Both the position numbers and the translations under genes were made by a program. From the NCBI GenBank assembly GCA_038250235.1, contig JBBSCO010000056.1, positions 1 to 18,613 of the forward strand: a stretch of DNA of 18,613 nucleotides. Direction: 5' to 3'. Positions within the stretch are counted from its first letter, which is position 1. Every line of letters starts with the position of its first letter. Of the stretch, positions 7,706 through 15,035 are shown one piece after another. The DNA comes from JAAUTS01 sp038250235. GTDB lineage: Bacteria; Verrucomicrobiota; Verrucomicrobiia; Methylacidiphilales; JAAUTS01. The notes beneath the pieces are model-generated. The model was not told the DNA's origin. It saw nothing but the letters and a program-made list of their open reading frames with translations, and searched no databases.

Positions 7706-8599
7706 ATGAATTCTGAATTGATCGAACTGAGGCATCTCCGTTCCTTTCTGGCCGTGGCGGATCATTTGAATTTCCACCAGGCAGCAGAGGAACTACACAT
7801 CAGCCAGCCGGCCCTTTCCCGGCAGATAGCCCTGATGGAAGACGCCCTGGGTCGAAAATTGTTTTCGCGCGAAAAAAAACGGGTGCAACTGACACCAGCC
7901 GGACGTTACCTGCAAAAACAATCTCCGGGTCTTTTGGCCTCAATGACTGCTTTGTTGAAGGAAACCGGTGAAGCGGGCGAAGGGCGCAGGGGTTCGCTTG
8001 CCTTGGGATACACCGAAGCAGCTATGGCGAGCTTTTTGCCCTCCCTCTTGAGAAAGATCCGGAACCGGATGTCGGGTATTACTCTGCAACTGAGGCAGGA
8101 ACATTCCGAGCATCTGGCCAGGGAGGTGGCGAGAGGGAGGCTTGACCTGGCCTTTATTTCGCTTCCTTCAGAGTTGTCCGGTCTGAAGAGCACCCTGGTC
8201 GCCCGTGAGAGAGTGGGCATTGTTTTGCCGGACAATCATCCTTTGGCGAAACAGAAAGAAATAGCATTGAAGGATCTGGCCAAAGAAAAATTCATTTTAT
8301 TTGCCTACGTGGACAACCCGAAACTGTATTCGGATATCCTGGGCTGGTGTCGGGAGGCGGGGTTTGTCCCTTCGTTGGCAGAAGAGGCTTCGACCCGCAT
8401 TCTGGCCGTGAACCAGGTTGCGGCGGGTTTGGGGATCACGTTTTTGAGTGAGCATCTGGCGCATTACTGTGGGGAGGGGACAGTTTTTCGTTTGCTGAAA
8501 CAGCCCAGGGCGATGATACATTTTTACCTGGCGGAGGCCCAAAATTCTGCCAATCCGGCAGTGCAGGAATTGAAAAAGCAGATGAAAGTGAAGTGCTGA
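7706..8599 (+). CDS. LysR-family transcriptional regulator, probable leuCD regulator
   Basis: A 297-residue LysR-type regulator. The N-terminal winged helix-turn-helix (about 8-65) contains LRSFLAVADHLNFHQAAEEL followed by HISQPALSRQI, the recognition helix region. The rest is the periplasmic-binding-like effector domain (about 90-293), including the RGRLDLAFISLP strand. The ATG at 7706 gives the standard opening 8 residues before the LRxF motif; no clear Shine-Dalgarno is seen. Divergent placement to leuC, with an inverted repeat between them, points to control of leuCD and itself. A leucine-pathway intermediate as co-inducer is only a guess. It converges on a small minus-strand gene with 4 bp between the stops. 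Confidence 0.95.
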   Translation: MNSELIELRHLRSFLAVADHLNFHQAAEELHISQPALSRQIALMEDALGRKLFSREKKRVQLTPAGRYLQKQSPGLLASMTALLKETGEAGEGRRGSLALGYTEAAMASFLPSLLRKIRNRMSGITLQLRQEHSEHLAREVARGRLDLAFISLPSELSGLKSTLVARERVGIVLPDNHPLAKQKEIALKDLAKEKFILFAYVDNPKLYSDILGWCREAGFVPSLAEEASTRILAVNQVAAGLGITFLSEHLAHYCGEGTVFRLLKQPRAMIHFYLAEAQNSANPAVQELKKQMKVKC

Positions 8600-8603
8600 G
8601 GCC

Positions 8604-8834
8604 CTAGTTCAACAGCTCATGGAGGCAGCGGGAGGAATTCATCGTCTCCAGAACCAGCTTGGCCCTGTCTCTGGGGACAGTGAAAAAAGCCGAGTCGATG
8701 TTATTCATTTCCAGGCTTTTGATCAGAATGCCGGCTTCGTCTTCCCGTATATCAGCAGCCACCAACCGCAGCGTGGAACCCTCGATGGCCACAACTATTC
8801 CTGCGCCGGTTGCTGCAGTTGGGTTGTGTTTCAT
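8604..8834 (-). CDS. Small protein of unknown function
   Basis: This 76-residue frame reads as a genuine globular protein: GAGIVVAIEGSTLRLVAADI, then DEAGILIKSLEMNNIDSAFF and FTVPRDRAKLVLETMNSSR, with beta-strand and helix alternation. I do not recognise the family. It is convergent with the LysR-type gene. The start is uncertain. The ATG at 8834 lacks a good ribosome site, while a perfect AGGAGG (8875-8880) stands upstream beside an in-frame ATG (8871-8873). Reading from that ATG gives MPCLG, an amber TAG (8856-8858), then KTSEDSF before the 8834 Met. Either the upstream stop is a nonsense mutation, or the short reading is a leader and 8834 is correct. Confidence 0.6.
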   Translation of the reverse strand: MKHNPTAATGAGIVVAIEGSTLRLVAADIREDEAGILIKSLEMNNIDSAFFTVPRDRAKLVLETMNSSRCLHELLN

Positions 8835-8929
8835 AAAAGAATCTTCGCTCGTTTTCTAACCAAGGCAAGGCATTCCTCCTGAAGTTATTGACTTACGCAA
8901 AATCGTAACAAAGAGATTAGCCGTCCTTA

Positions 8930-9700
8930 TCAGAATACAAAAGGAACCCCTTGTAATTTGAAGGCTGCCTTGGGTTCTTTCAGGTATTTCTCACCCAGAC
9001 GGTCGAAGCCACCTTCTTCACGATAGGCGGCCAGGAAGGCGTTGACCTGAATTTTAAGTGTTGTATCGCCTGGGGCAAGCCCGATGGCCCAGGATTCGGT
9101 CTGGAAAGGACGAAGAAGAGCCCTTAATTGTTCCGGATGTTTTTGGGCGTGTTGGAAGACAGACATCTGGTCGTAAATGAAGGCATCTGCTTTGTCTTGA
9201 AGAACTTCCAGCACGGCTGCGGATTCCTTGTCCAGCACCAGGAGGGAAGCATTTTTCAGATGCCGGGTGGCATAGAGATGGCCGGTAGTGCCTTTCTTGA
9301 CTGCGATTTTTTTGCCTTTGGCATCCAGATCGGTGATGTCGGATACAGGGGAGAGCTTCGGCACCAGGAGGCAGAGTCCTGTCGTCAGATAAGGGTCGGA
9401 AAAGGAGATGGATCGGGAGCGTTCCTCGGTGGCGGTCATGGAGGAGAGGATGAGGTCGATTTTGCCGGTTTTGAGGGCGGGAATGAGTCCATCAAAGGAA
9501 ACATTTTGAATGACCACGCTGCGGCCCAGGTGTCGCCCCAAAGCTTGGGCAATTTCCACACTGATACCGGAGGGATTACCCCGCAGATCGGTCATTTCAA
9601 AGGGAGGGTAAGAGAGTTCCATGCCGACTTTAAGAGGTTCCTGCGCCATATTTGCGGCCAGGCTTGCGAGAAAAAGGGTAAAGGTCAGGACTGTTTTCAC
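8930..9700 (-). CDS. Periplasmic amino-acid-type substrate-binding protein (SBP family 3)
   Basis: A 256-residue extracellular solute-binding protein of family 3, the type serving polar amino-acid ABC transporters. The signal peptide is MKTVLTFTLFLASLAANMA, with cleavage before QEPLKVG. The mature opening LKVGMELSYPPFEM, the SVEIAQALG segment, and DLILSSMTATEERSRSISFSDPY (the family signature, about 81-103) are all present. The start is GTG at 9700, chosen because it directly precedes the signal peptide; only a weak AGG lies upstream. No permease or ATPase gene is adjacent, so it is an orphan binding protein here. The ligand cannot be told from sequence alone. It is divergent from the GNAT gene. 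Confidence 0.92.
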   Translation of the reverse strand: MKTVLTFTLFLASLAANMAQEPLKVGMELSYPPFEMTDLRGNPSGISVEIAQALGRHLGRSVVIQNVSFDGLIPALKTGKIDLILSSMTATEERSRSISFSDPYLTTGLCLLVPKLSPVSDITDLDAKGKKIAVKKGTTGHLYATRHLKNASLLVLDKESAAVLEVLQDKADAFIYDQMSVFQHAQKHPEQLRALLRPFQTESWAIGLAPGDTTLKIQVNAFLAAYREEGGFDRLGEKYLKEPKAAFKLQGVPFVF

Positions 9701-9790
9701 AGGATAAACCTACGTGGTCAGAGCTAACATGCAAGAGCGGGCCTGATAAATCCCCTTGCCAAGGGAACAGGGCTCTTCATTCTGGAAAGG

Positions 9791-10324
9791 ATGTTTAGAC
9801 CTGAATGGATAAAGTTCACCTGGGATCTGGCCAAATTGCCTGGTTTCGAAAAAAAACTCGGACCGAATATGGAAATTCGTTCCGGCCAACCGAGCGAGAA
9901 GGACAAAATCTGGGCGGCGGTGGAACGGTCCTTCCAGGCCGAACAGGGATGGGGAGTGATCCTTGCCAACCGGCTGAAGGAAATTCGCGAGCTTACGTAC
10001 AAAGGACTTGAGGATGGCTTTCTGGAGATTTTGGTGCTTGAAGACGGCAAAAGGATTGTCGGAGCCAGTGGCTTGATCGTGGATGCGGCAGGGCCCCGCC
10101 AACTGGCGACCGGAGTCTGTATTATGGAAGAATACCGTTGCCGCGGCTTTGGGGCCGCCTTGCTTTACCAGTCCTTGAAGCTTCTGGCCGAGAAAAAACT
10201 CGAGCATGCCGCAGTGGTGACCCGCAGCAATGTGGCGGCCCATAAATACCTTTACCACAAATTCGACAGTCATCGCGACAAGATGGAAGCCTTGCCCAAC
10301 CTTTCGCAAATCAAGCTTAAGTAG
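9791..10324 (+). CDS. GNAT-family N-acetyltransferase
   Basis: A 177-residue acetyl-CoA-dependent acetyltransferase. The GNAT core runs from about 27, with MEIRSGQPSEKD opening the fold. Motif A is visible as the strand ATGVCIMEEYRCRGFGAALL, where R-x-x-G-x-G/A forms the pyrophosphate loop. The C-terminal VVTRSNVAAHKYLYHKFD matches the N-x-x-A-x-x-x-Y-x-K-x-G/F region. The substrate is unknown. The ATG at 9791 has GGAAAGG touching it, too close for ideal initiation. ATG 9869 (MEIRS) is an alternative start, but the 26 extra residues (MFRPEWIKFTWDLAKLPGF) look protein-like, so I keep the longer form. It lies 23 bp upstream of the flavoprotein gene and is probably co-transcribed with it. Confidence 0.88.
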   Translation: MFRPEWIKFTWDLAKLPGFEKKLGPNMEIRSGQPSEKDKIWAAVERSFQAEQGWGVILANRLKEIRELTYKGLEDGFLEILVLEDGKRIVGASGLIVDAAGPRQLATGVCIMEEYRCRGFGAALLYQSLKLLAEKKLEHAAVVTRSNVAAHKYLYHKFDSHRDKMEALPNLSQIKLK

Positions 10325-10347
10325 TTTCCAGCTCTTTACCCAACGTA

Positions 10348-11775
10348 ATGAACGCCTATGACCTGGCAGTGATCGGCGGAGGCAGTGCGGGTTACGCGGC
10401 TGCGAGGACGGCGGCTGAGGCTGGGGCCAAGGTTGCGGTTATTGAAGGGGGCGAAGAGGTAGGGGGACTTTGCATTCTCCGCGGTTGTATGCCGACCAAA
10501 GCCCTTCTCGAATCGGCCCACCGCATGCACGAAATCGGACGGGCCGGAGAGTTCGGTCTAAAAGTTGCCAAACCTCTGCCGAACTGGCCCAAAATCATCG
10601 AACGTAAAAACACTCTCATCGAGGATTTTGCGGGTTTCCGTCGGCATCAATTGATCAAGGGAAAGTTTGATTTTATCCGGGGCAGGGCTTCGTTTATTGA
10701 TCCGCATACCCTGGAAATCCATTCGCTGGGTAAAGCAAAAGAGGGGCATGCGCAAAAATTACTCGCCCGCTCCTATATCATTGCCACAGGTTCGGTTGTG
10801 GATCGGCTTCCGATTCCGGGTCTGGAAGAAACAGGTTATCTGACAAGTGACGAGGCTATTCAACAAAGCAAACCCCTGAAAAGTCTGATTGTGCTGGGCG
10901 GAGGAGCCATTGCGGTCGAGTTCGCCCAATATTTCCTGCATCTTGGAGTGCGTGTCACCCTGATCCAGCGCAGCGGTCAGTTGATGAAAAGTCACGATGC
11001 GGATGTGGCGGGCGCCCTGGAGACGGTTTTCCGCAATGAAGGCATGCGAGTCTACACCGGGACGGATCTGGTCGAAGTCAAAAAGCTTGGGCAGAACAAA
11101 AGCGTGGTTTTTGAACAGGAAGGGAAACGGGTCACCGTGGCAGCTGAGGAAATCCTTTACGCTCTGGGTCGCCGTCCGGCCATCGAAGGACTTGGTCTGG
11201 AAAAAGCCGGGCTGGAGTTGAATGGCAAAGCGGTGGCCATCAATACCAGACTACAGACCGCGCAGCCCCATATTTTTGCGGTGGGTGATGTCTCGGGTCC
11301 CTACGAAGTGGTGCATACCGCGATTACCCAGGGTGAAGCTGCTGCCCGCAATGCCTGGAAGGTGGTTCACGGCAAAACCGATCTGGAAGAGGTCGATTAC
11401 CGCCTGCACATGGAGGTCATCTTTACTTCGCCGGAAGTTGCCAGCGTTGGTCTGAGCGAGAAACAGGCCAAGCAAAAGAAAATTGCCGTCAAAGCCGCCA
11501 GTTATCCCTTCAGCGACCACGGTAAATCAATGATTATGGGGGCGATGGACGGCTTTGTAAAAGTGGTGGCGGACGCCAACACAGGGGAAATTCTCGGAGC
11601 CCAGATTGTCGGACCTCACGCCTCGGATCTGATCCATGAATTTGTCGTGGCCATGCATTTCAAGAGCACAGTACATGAGTTTCTAAAGATCCCCCATTAT
11701 CATCCCACCCTGGCAGAGATCGTGACCTATCCGGTGGAAGAGCTGGCGGATCAGATCAGTCGAAAAAATCCTTAA
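10348..11775 (+). CDS. Class I pyridine nucleotide-disulfide oxidoreductase (dihydrolipoamide dehydrogenase-like)
   Basis: A 475-residue FAD flavoprotein. It has the FAD-binding GGGSAG (10-15), the redox-active pair Cys42/Cys47 in GGLCILRGCMPTK, a second Rossmann loop LGGGAIAVEFAQ for NAD(P)H, the FAD motif FAVGDV, and the dimer-interface HPTLAE (His452/Glu457). These are the features of lipoamide dehydrogenase, mercuric reductase and relatives. The disulfide motif differs from both classic forms (lipoamide GGTCLNVGCIPSK; mercuric GGTCVNVGCVPSK), so the substrate is uncertain and I give no symbol. There are no 2-oxoacid dehydrogenase subunits nearby. It follows the GNAT gene by 23 bp. Its TAA stop (11773-11775) lies inside the left end of the MITE-like element. 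Confidence 0.92.
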   Translation: MNAYDLAVIGGGSAGYAAARTAAEAGAKVAVIEGGEEVGGLCILRGCMPTKALLESAHRMHEIGRAGEFGLKVAKPLPNWPKIIERKNTLIEDFAGFRRHQLIKGKFDFIRGRASFIDPHTLEIHSLGKAKEGHAQKLLARSYIIATGSVVDRLPIPGLEETGYLTSDEAIQQSKPLKSLIVLGGGAIAVEFAQYFLHLGVRVTLIQRSGQLMKSHDADVAGALETVFRNEGMRVYTGTDLVEVKKLGQNKSVVFEQEGKRVTVAAEEILYALGRRPAIEGLGLEKAGLELNGKAVAINTRLQTAQPHIFAVGDVSGPYEVVHTAITQGEAAARNAWKVVHGKTDLEEVDYRLHMEVIFTSPEVASVGLSEKQAKQKKIAVKAASYPFSDHGKSMIMGAMDGFVKVVADANTGEILGAQIVGPHASDLIHEFVVAMHFKSTVHEFLKIPHYHPTLAEIVTYPVEELADQISRKNP

Positions 11776-11943
11776 CGCGAAGAACGCAAAGAACGCGAAG
11801 GGTTTAAGACGCAAAGGCCACAAGAGCGAAAAAAGGCAGTCAAAGGTTGAGTAAACCCGAAATGCCGACAGCAAAAAATCAGCCTCCTCATTTAAAATAA
11901 ATCAGCTTTTTTGCGCCTTTAAATCTTTGCGTCTTTGCGTTAA
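11772..11943. mobile_element. MITE-like element with imperfect terminal inverted repeats
   Basis: The 172-bp interval starts TTAACGCGAAGAACGCAAAG and ends with the near-reverse complement (its inverted end reads TTAACGCAAAGACGCAAAG). Similarity continues inward through TTTAA-G-CGCAAA for about 40 bp with gaps. The left end also holds three direct 9-mers, AACGCGAAG, AACGCAAAG and AACGCGAAG. There is no coding capacity. It fills most of the 239-bp gap between the flavoprotein and gltX genes, and its left end supplies the flavoprotein stop codon. The transcript could fold into a long hairpin that also acts as a terminator. Confidence 0.5.
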
Positions 11944-12014
11944 AAATTCCTCCCTTCTGGCTCTAAAAGAAATCTTTGCCCTCCGGGCTGGTTTCCGTTT
12001 GAATATCCCGCTCT

Positions 12015-13361
12015 ATGAGTTCTGTTCGCGTCCGTTTTGCCCCGTCCCCGACGGGAATGTTGCACATTGGTTCAGCCCGTTCCGCGCTGTTCAACTGGCT
12101 CTATGCCCGCCACACCGGAGGCACGTTTGTCCTACGCATCGAGGATACGGATAAAGCCCGCAACACACCAGAAGCCGTGGCGGCCATTTTCAGCGGACTA
12201 CGCTGGCTGGGATTGAACTGGGACGAAGGTGCGATGGAAGGCGGCGGAAATAAGGGGGATTTTGGTCCCTATTACCAGAGCCAACGTTCGGAGATTTACA
12301 AAAAGTACGGAGACAAATTGCTCGCCAGCGGCAAAGCCTATCAGGAACCGGATGGAGCCATCCGCTTTAAGATGCCCAAGACGCCCGGGGTCGTGAAGGA
12401 TCTGATCTGTGGCGAAATTACCTTCGAGCGAACCATGGAGCCGGATCCGACCATTTTCCGCAAAGACGGCACCCCCGTGTTTCATTTCGTCAACGTGGTG
12501 GACGATCTCGAAATGAAGATCACCCATGTCATCCGCGGCGAAGACCATCTTTCCAACACGCACAAGCATATCGCGCTTTTTGAGGCCTTGGGCGAAACAC
12601 CCCCGGGCTATGCCCACATCCCTCTGATCCTGAACCCAGGCGGATCCAAGATGAGCAAGCGCGAAGAAGGGGCCGCCATGGGCCAATACATCGAGCAGGG
12701 TTACCTGGCTGAAGCCGTCCGTAACTATCTCTGCCTGCTGGGTTGGTCACCCAAGGACAACCGCGAAGTTCTTAAAATTGAGGAAGTCATTGAAAAGTTT
12801 GATCTGCCCCAGATCAACCGCAGCAACGCCCGCTTTGACATCAACAAGCTTTATTGGATCAATGGCGAACACTGGCGCGAAATGACCCCGGAGGCCTATC
12901 ATGCCTTTGCCGAATTACATTTGAAGACCCATGGCATTGACGTTTCCGGTTTGGATCCTGCCTATCTTAAGGGGGCTCTCGATATCATCCGCGAAAAAAT
13001 CAAACTGGGTCGTGATCTGCCGGAATGGCTGAGTCCGTTCCTCATGGAAGACTTTGAATACGATGCCAAGGCGGCCGAGAAGAGCTTGAAATCGGAAGGT
13101 GCGGGCCAGCGTCTGCAGGATCTGATTGAAACTTATGGATCCCAGGTGGAGTGGACAGCTGCTGCCTTGGAACAGACCTTGAACAAGCTGGCTGAAAGCA
13201 AAGGCGTCAAATCCGCTATTTACGTGCATCCCTGCCGTGTGGGTGTGGCCGGGCGCGGTATTGGACCTTCGCTGTATCACATGCTCGAAGTCATGGGCAA
13301 GGAGCGGGTTATTTCACGTCTGAATAGGACAAAGAGTCTTTTGAGTTCCGGCGGAATCTGA
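12015..13361 (+). CDS. gltX: Glutamyl-tRNA synthetase lacking the zinc-binding insertion
   Basis: Class I synthetase charging tRNA-Glu in the cytoplasm. The HIGH signature is APSPTGMLHIGSAR (HIGS 17-20) and the KMSKS signature is SKMSKREEG (KMSKR 212-216). RIEDTD (41-46) and the RGEDHLSNT segment are present, and the C-terminal half holds the anticodon-binding helical domain. At 448 residues it is somewhat short. After Tyr109 it goes straight to QEPDGAIRFKMP, so the CxC-containing segment usual between GKAY and the RFK strand is absent, in frame. The ATG at 12015 has no clear Shine-Dalgarno. It is probably monocistronic. Whether it is discriminating or also charges tRNA-Gln cannot be judged here. 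Confidence 0.96.
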   Translation: MSSVRVRFAPSPTGMLHIGSARSALFNWLYARHTGGTFVLRIEDTDKARNTPEAVAAIFSGLRWLGLNWDEGAMEGGGNKGDFGPYYQSQRSEIYKKYGDKLLASGKAYQEPDGAIRFKMPKTPGVVKDLICGEITFERTMEPDPTIFRKDGTPVFHFVNVVDDLEMKITHVIRGEDHLSNTHKHIALFEALGETPPGYAHIPLILNPGGSKMSKREEGAAMGQYIEQGYLAEAVRNYLCLLGWSPKDNREVLKIEEVIEKFDLPQINRSNARFDINKLYWINGEHWREMTPEAYHAFAELHLKTHGIDVSGLDPAYLKGALDIIREKIKLGRDLPEWLSPFLMEDFEYDAKAAEKSLKSEGAGQRLQDLIETYGSQVEWTAAALEQTLNKLAESKGVKSAIYVHPCRVGVAGRGIGPSLYHMLEVMGKERVISRLNRTKSLLSSGGI

Positions 13362-13388
13362 ACACTTCAGGCCCTTTTCTTCGGCCCC

Positions 13389-13430
13389 CGCCCTGCTTGA
13401 ATCTATTCCGTAGAATGGGCGCTCTTTTTT
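13389..13430 (+). terminator. Possible terminator after gltX
   Basis: ATTC-CGTA-GAAT forms an inner hairpin and CGCCC/GGGCG (13389-13393 with 13417-13421) an outer stem, with an 11-nt bulge on the 5' side. TTTTTT follows at 13425-13430. The bulge makes it weak, but its location 30-70 nt past the gltX stop is right. Confidence 0.35.
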
Positions 13431-13491
13431 ATTTGCTAACAGGCCCTAAAAGGAAGGCTTGTTTTGCGTCGTTGGGAGGTTAAATTGAAGC

Positions 13492-14280
13492 ATGAGATTT
13501 TTTACCTTGCCGCTGCTCTTGGTTTTGATGCTTTCCCAGGTTTTAGCGGAGCGGGTGGATACCATTTATTCCTTTGGATCGGCCGATCCTAAAGAGGTGA
13601 AAGAGATTCTGACGCAGGTTCTGAGCAAGGATGGGAAAATGGTCATTTTGCCCGATAAAGGTAAAGTTCTTATCCAGGACGAGCGCGCTGTCCATGAGTT
13701 GGTGGCAGTTCTCTTGGCAGACATGGCCAAGCCCCGACCCAATGTGAAAGTCGAAGTCATTTTTAATGAAGATACGGCAATGACGGAAAAAGGGGGCAAT
13801 CTGGGAGTGCGCAACAATTCGGTTGAAATTAATCTGATGAACCGCAAAAGCACCACCAGCCGCAGTTCCGGGCAGTTCCTGGTCGTACAAAGCGGTAGTT
13901 CCGCTTCCATCAGGGTCGTACAGGAAGTTCCTTTCGTGGATTATTTTTACAATTACGCCAGGGGCAGAGGTTATCTCCTGAGCGAAACCCGTTGGCGTGA
14001 TATCGGCACGCAGATGTCGGTGCGTCCGCAAGTGAGGGGAAACCTGATTGATGTGGAACTGATGCCCCAGATCACGGCACTGGTTGACGGTAGACTTGAT
14101 GTCATTGATTATCGTGATCTCTCCACGAGGGTGACAGTGGCGAGCGGACAGGAGGTTTCAATCGGTGGGTTCCAGGGGGCAGGTGATGAGTTTAACCGTA
14201 ATTTTTTTTCAGGGGGGGACAGAAGCCGTTCCACGCAATCCACAGGTTTTAAAATCAGGGCCACGATATTTCAGTATTGA
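13492..14280 (+). CDS. Exported short secretin-domain-like protein
   Basis: A 262-residue exported protein. The signal peptide MRFFTLPLLLVLMLSQVLA has cleavage before ERVD. Residues about 24-75 resemble the N1-type secretin module (DPKEVKEILTQVLSKDGKMVILPDKGKVLI). The C-terminal half carries secretin-like strands: GTQMSVRPQVRGNLIDVELM, the ITAL strand, and DLSTRVTVASGQEVSIGGF. Only the inner part of a secretin domain is present, so it is far shorter than GspD or PilQ (500-700 residues). GGGAGG lies 12 nt before the ATG. No type II or pilus genes adjoin it. It may be a periplasmic or outer-membrane accessory derived from a secretin. The exact role is unknown. Confidence 0.75.
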   Translation: MRFFTLPLLLVLMLSQVLAERVDTIYSFGSADPKEVKEILTQVLSKDGKMVILPDKGKVLIQDERAVHELVAVLLADMAKPRPNVKVEVIFNEDTAMTEKGGNLGVRNNSVEINLMNRKSTTSRSSGQFLVVQSGSSASIRVVQEVPFVDYFYNYARGRGYLLSETRWRDIGTQMSVRPQVRGNLIDVELMPQITALVDGRLDVIDYRDLSTRVTVASGQEVSIGGFQGAGDEFNRNFFSGGDRSRSTQSTGFKIRATIFQY

Positions 14281-14400
14281 TAAGAGGACGGAGCTTTGTT
14301 TTTCTATCATAGGCCAAGCCGTCAGTGCCAGAAGACCTATTCCGGATCTGGTGCCTTCATAATACGGCTTTTCATTCCCACTATTTCCTGACCTATATTC

Positions 14401-15006
14401 ATGAATCGATATGCATTGACCGGCGGTATTGCCAGTGGCAAATCCATGGTCTCCGGGCTTCTGGAAACGTGGGGCTGGCAGATCATCGATAGCGACGTAA
14501 TTGCACGCGGGTTGCTTGAGCCCGGGGGAGGGGCTTATAAAAAAGTGATTGACTCCTTCGGGTCATCCATCGTATATAGCGATAGTTCAATTGATCGTTG
14601 CCGATTGGGTAACATCGTTTTTACTGATCCTGAGAAGCGGAGTTTATTAAACTCAATTCTCCATCCCCTCATTCGAGCAGAGTGGCAATTTCAACACTCC
14701 GTTCTCGTGCAGCGAGGTCCCACATTGGTGGTCATTCCGCTGCTGCATGAGACTGAAGCGAACCTGTGGTTCGAGTCGGTTGCGTGCGTGGGGTGTTCTT
14801 TCGATAGGCAGATGGCAAGGTTGCGACAGCGCGGTCTGATGCCAGAGCAGGCGGAAGCCAGGATCTCAGCGCAGATGAAAGTTGAAGACAAAGCCAAACA
14901 CAGTGACGTGGTAATCTGGAACAATGGCAGCAAAGAGCTGCTGGAAGATCAGGCCCGCTTGCTGGACGGACGTTGGAAGTCTGTTTTTAAAGCCCCCCCA
15001 TTTTGA
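14401..15006 (+). CDS. coaE: Dephospho-CoA kinase (CoaE)
   Basis: Catalyses the last step of coenzyme A synthesis, phosphorylating the 3'-hydroxyl of dephospho-CoA with ATP in the cytoplasm. At 201 residues it is normal length. Visible motifs are P-loop GGIASGKS (8-15), IIDSDVIAR (28-36) with the catalytic-type Asp pair, the LHPLIR segment, and the lid-type RQMARLRQRGLMPEQAEARI with Arg residues. The ATG at 14401 opens with the typical MNRYALTGGI. The stop TGA (15004-15006) is 29 bp before the likely rho ATG, so coaE and rho form an operon. The 120-bp gap upstream shows no gene. Confidence 0.96.
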   Translation: MNRYALTGGIASGKSMVSGLLETWGWQIIDSDVIARGLLEPGGGAYKKVIDSFGSSIVYSDSSIDRCRLGNIVFTDPEKRSLLNSILHPLIRAEWQFQHSVLVQRGPTLVVIPLLHETEANLWFESVACVGCSFDRQMARLRQRGLMPEQAEARISAQMKVEDKAKHSDVVIWNNGSKELLEDQARLLDGRWKSVFKAPPF

Positions 15007-15035
15007 AAAAAACGCAAACCGCCAGGAAAGAAATT

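Noticed and set aside
15003..15035. TTG start for rho overlapping the coaE stop
   Set aside because: ATG 15036 has a well-placed AGGAAAG; the 11 extra residues are not family-like.
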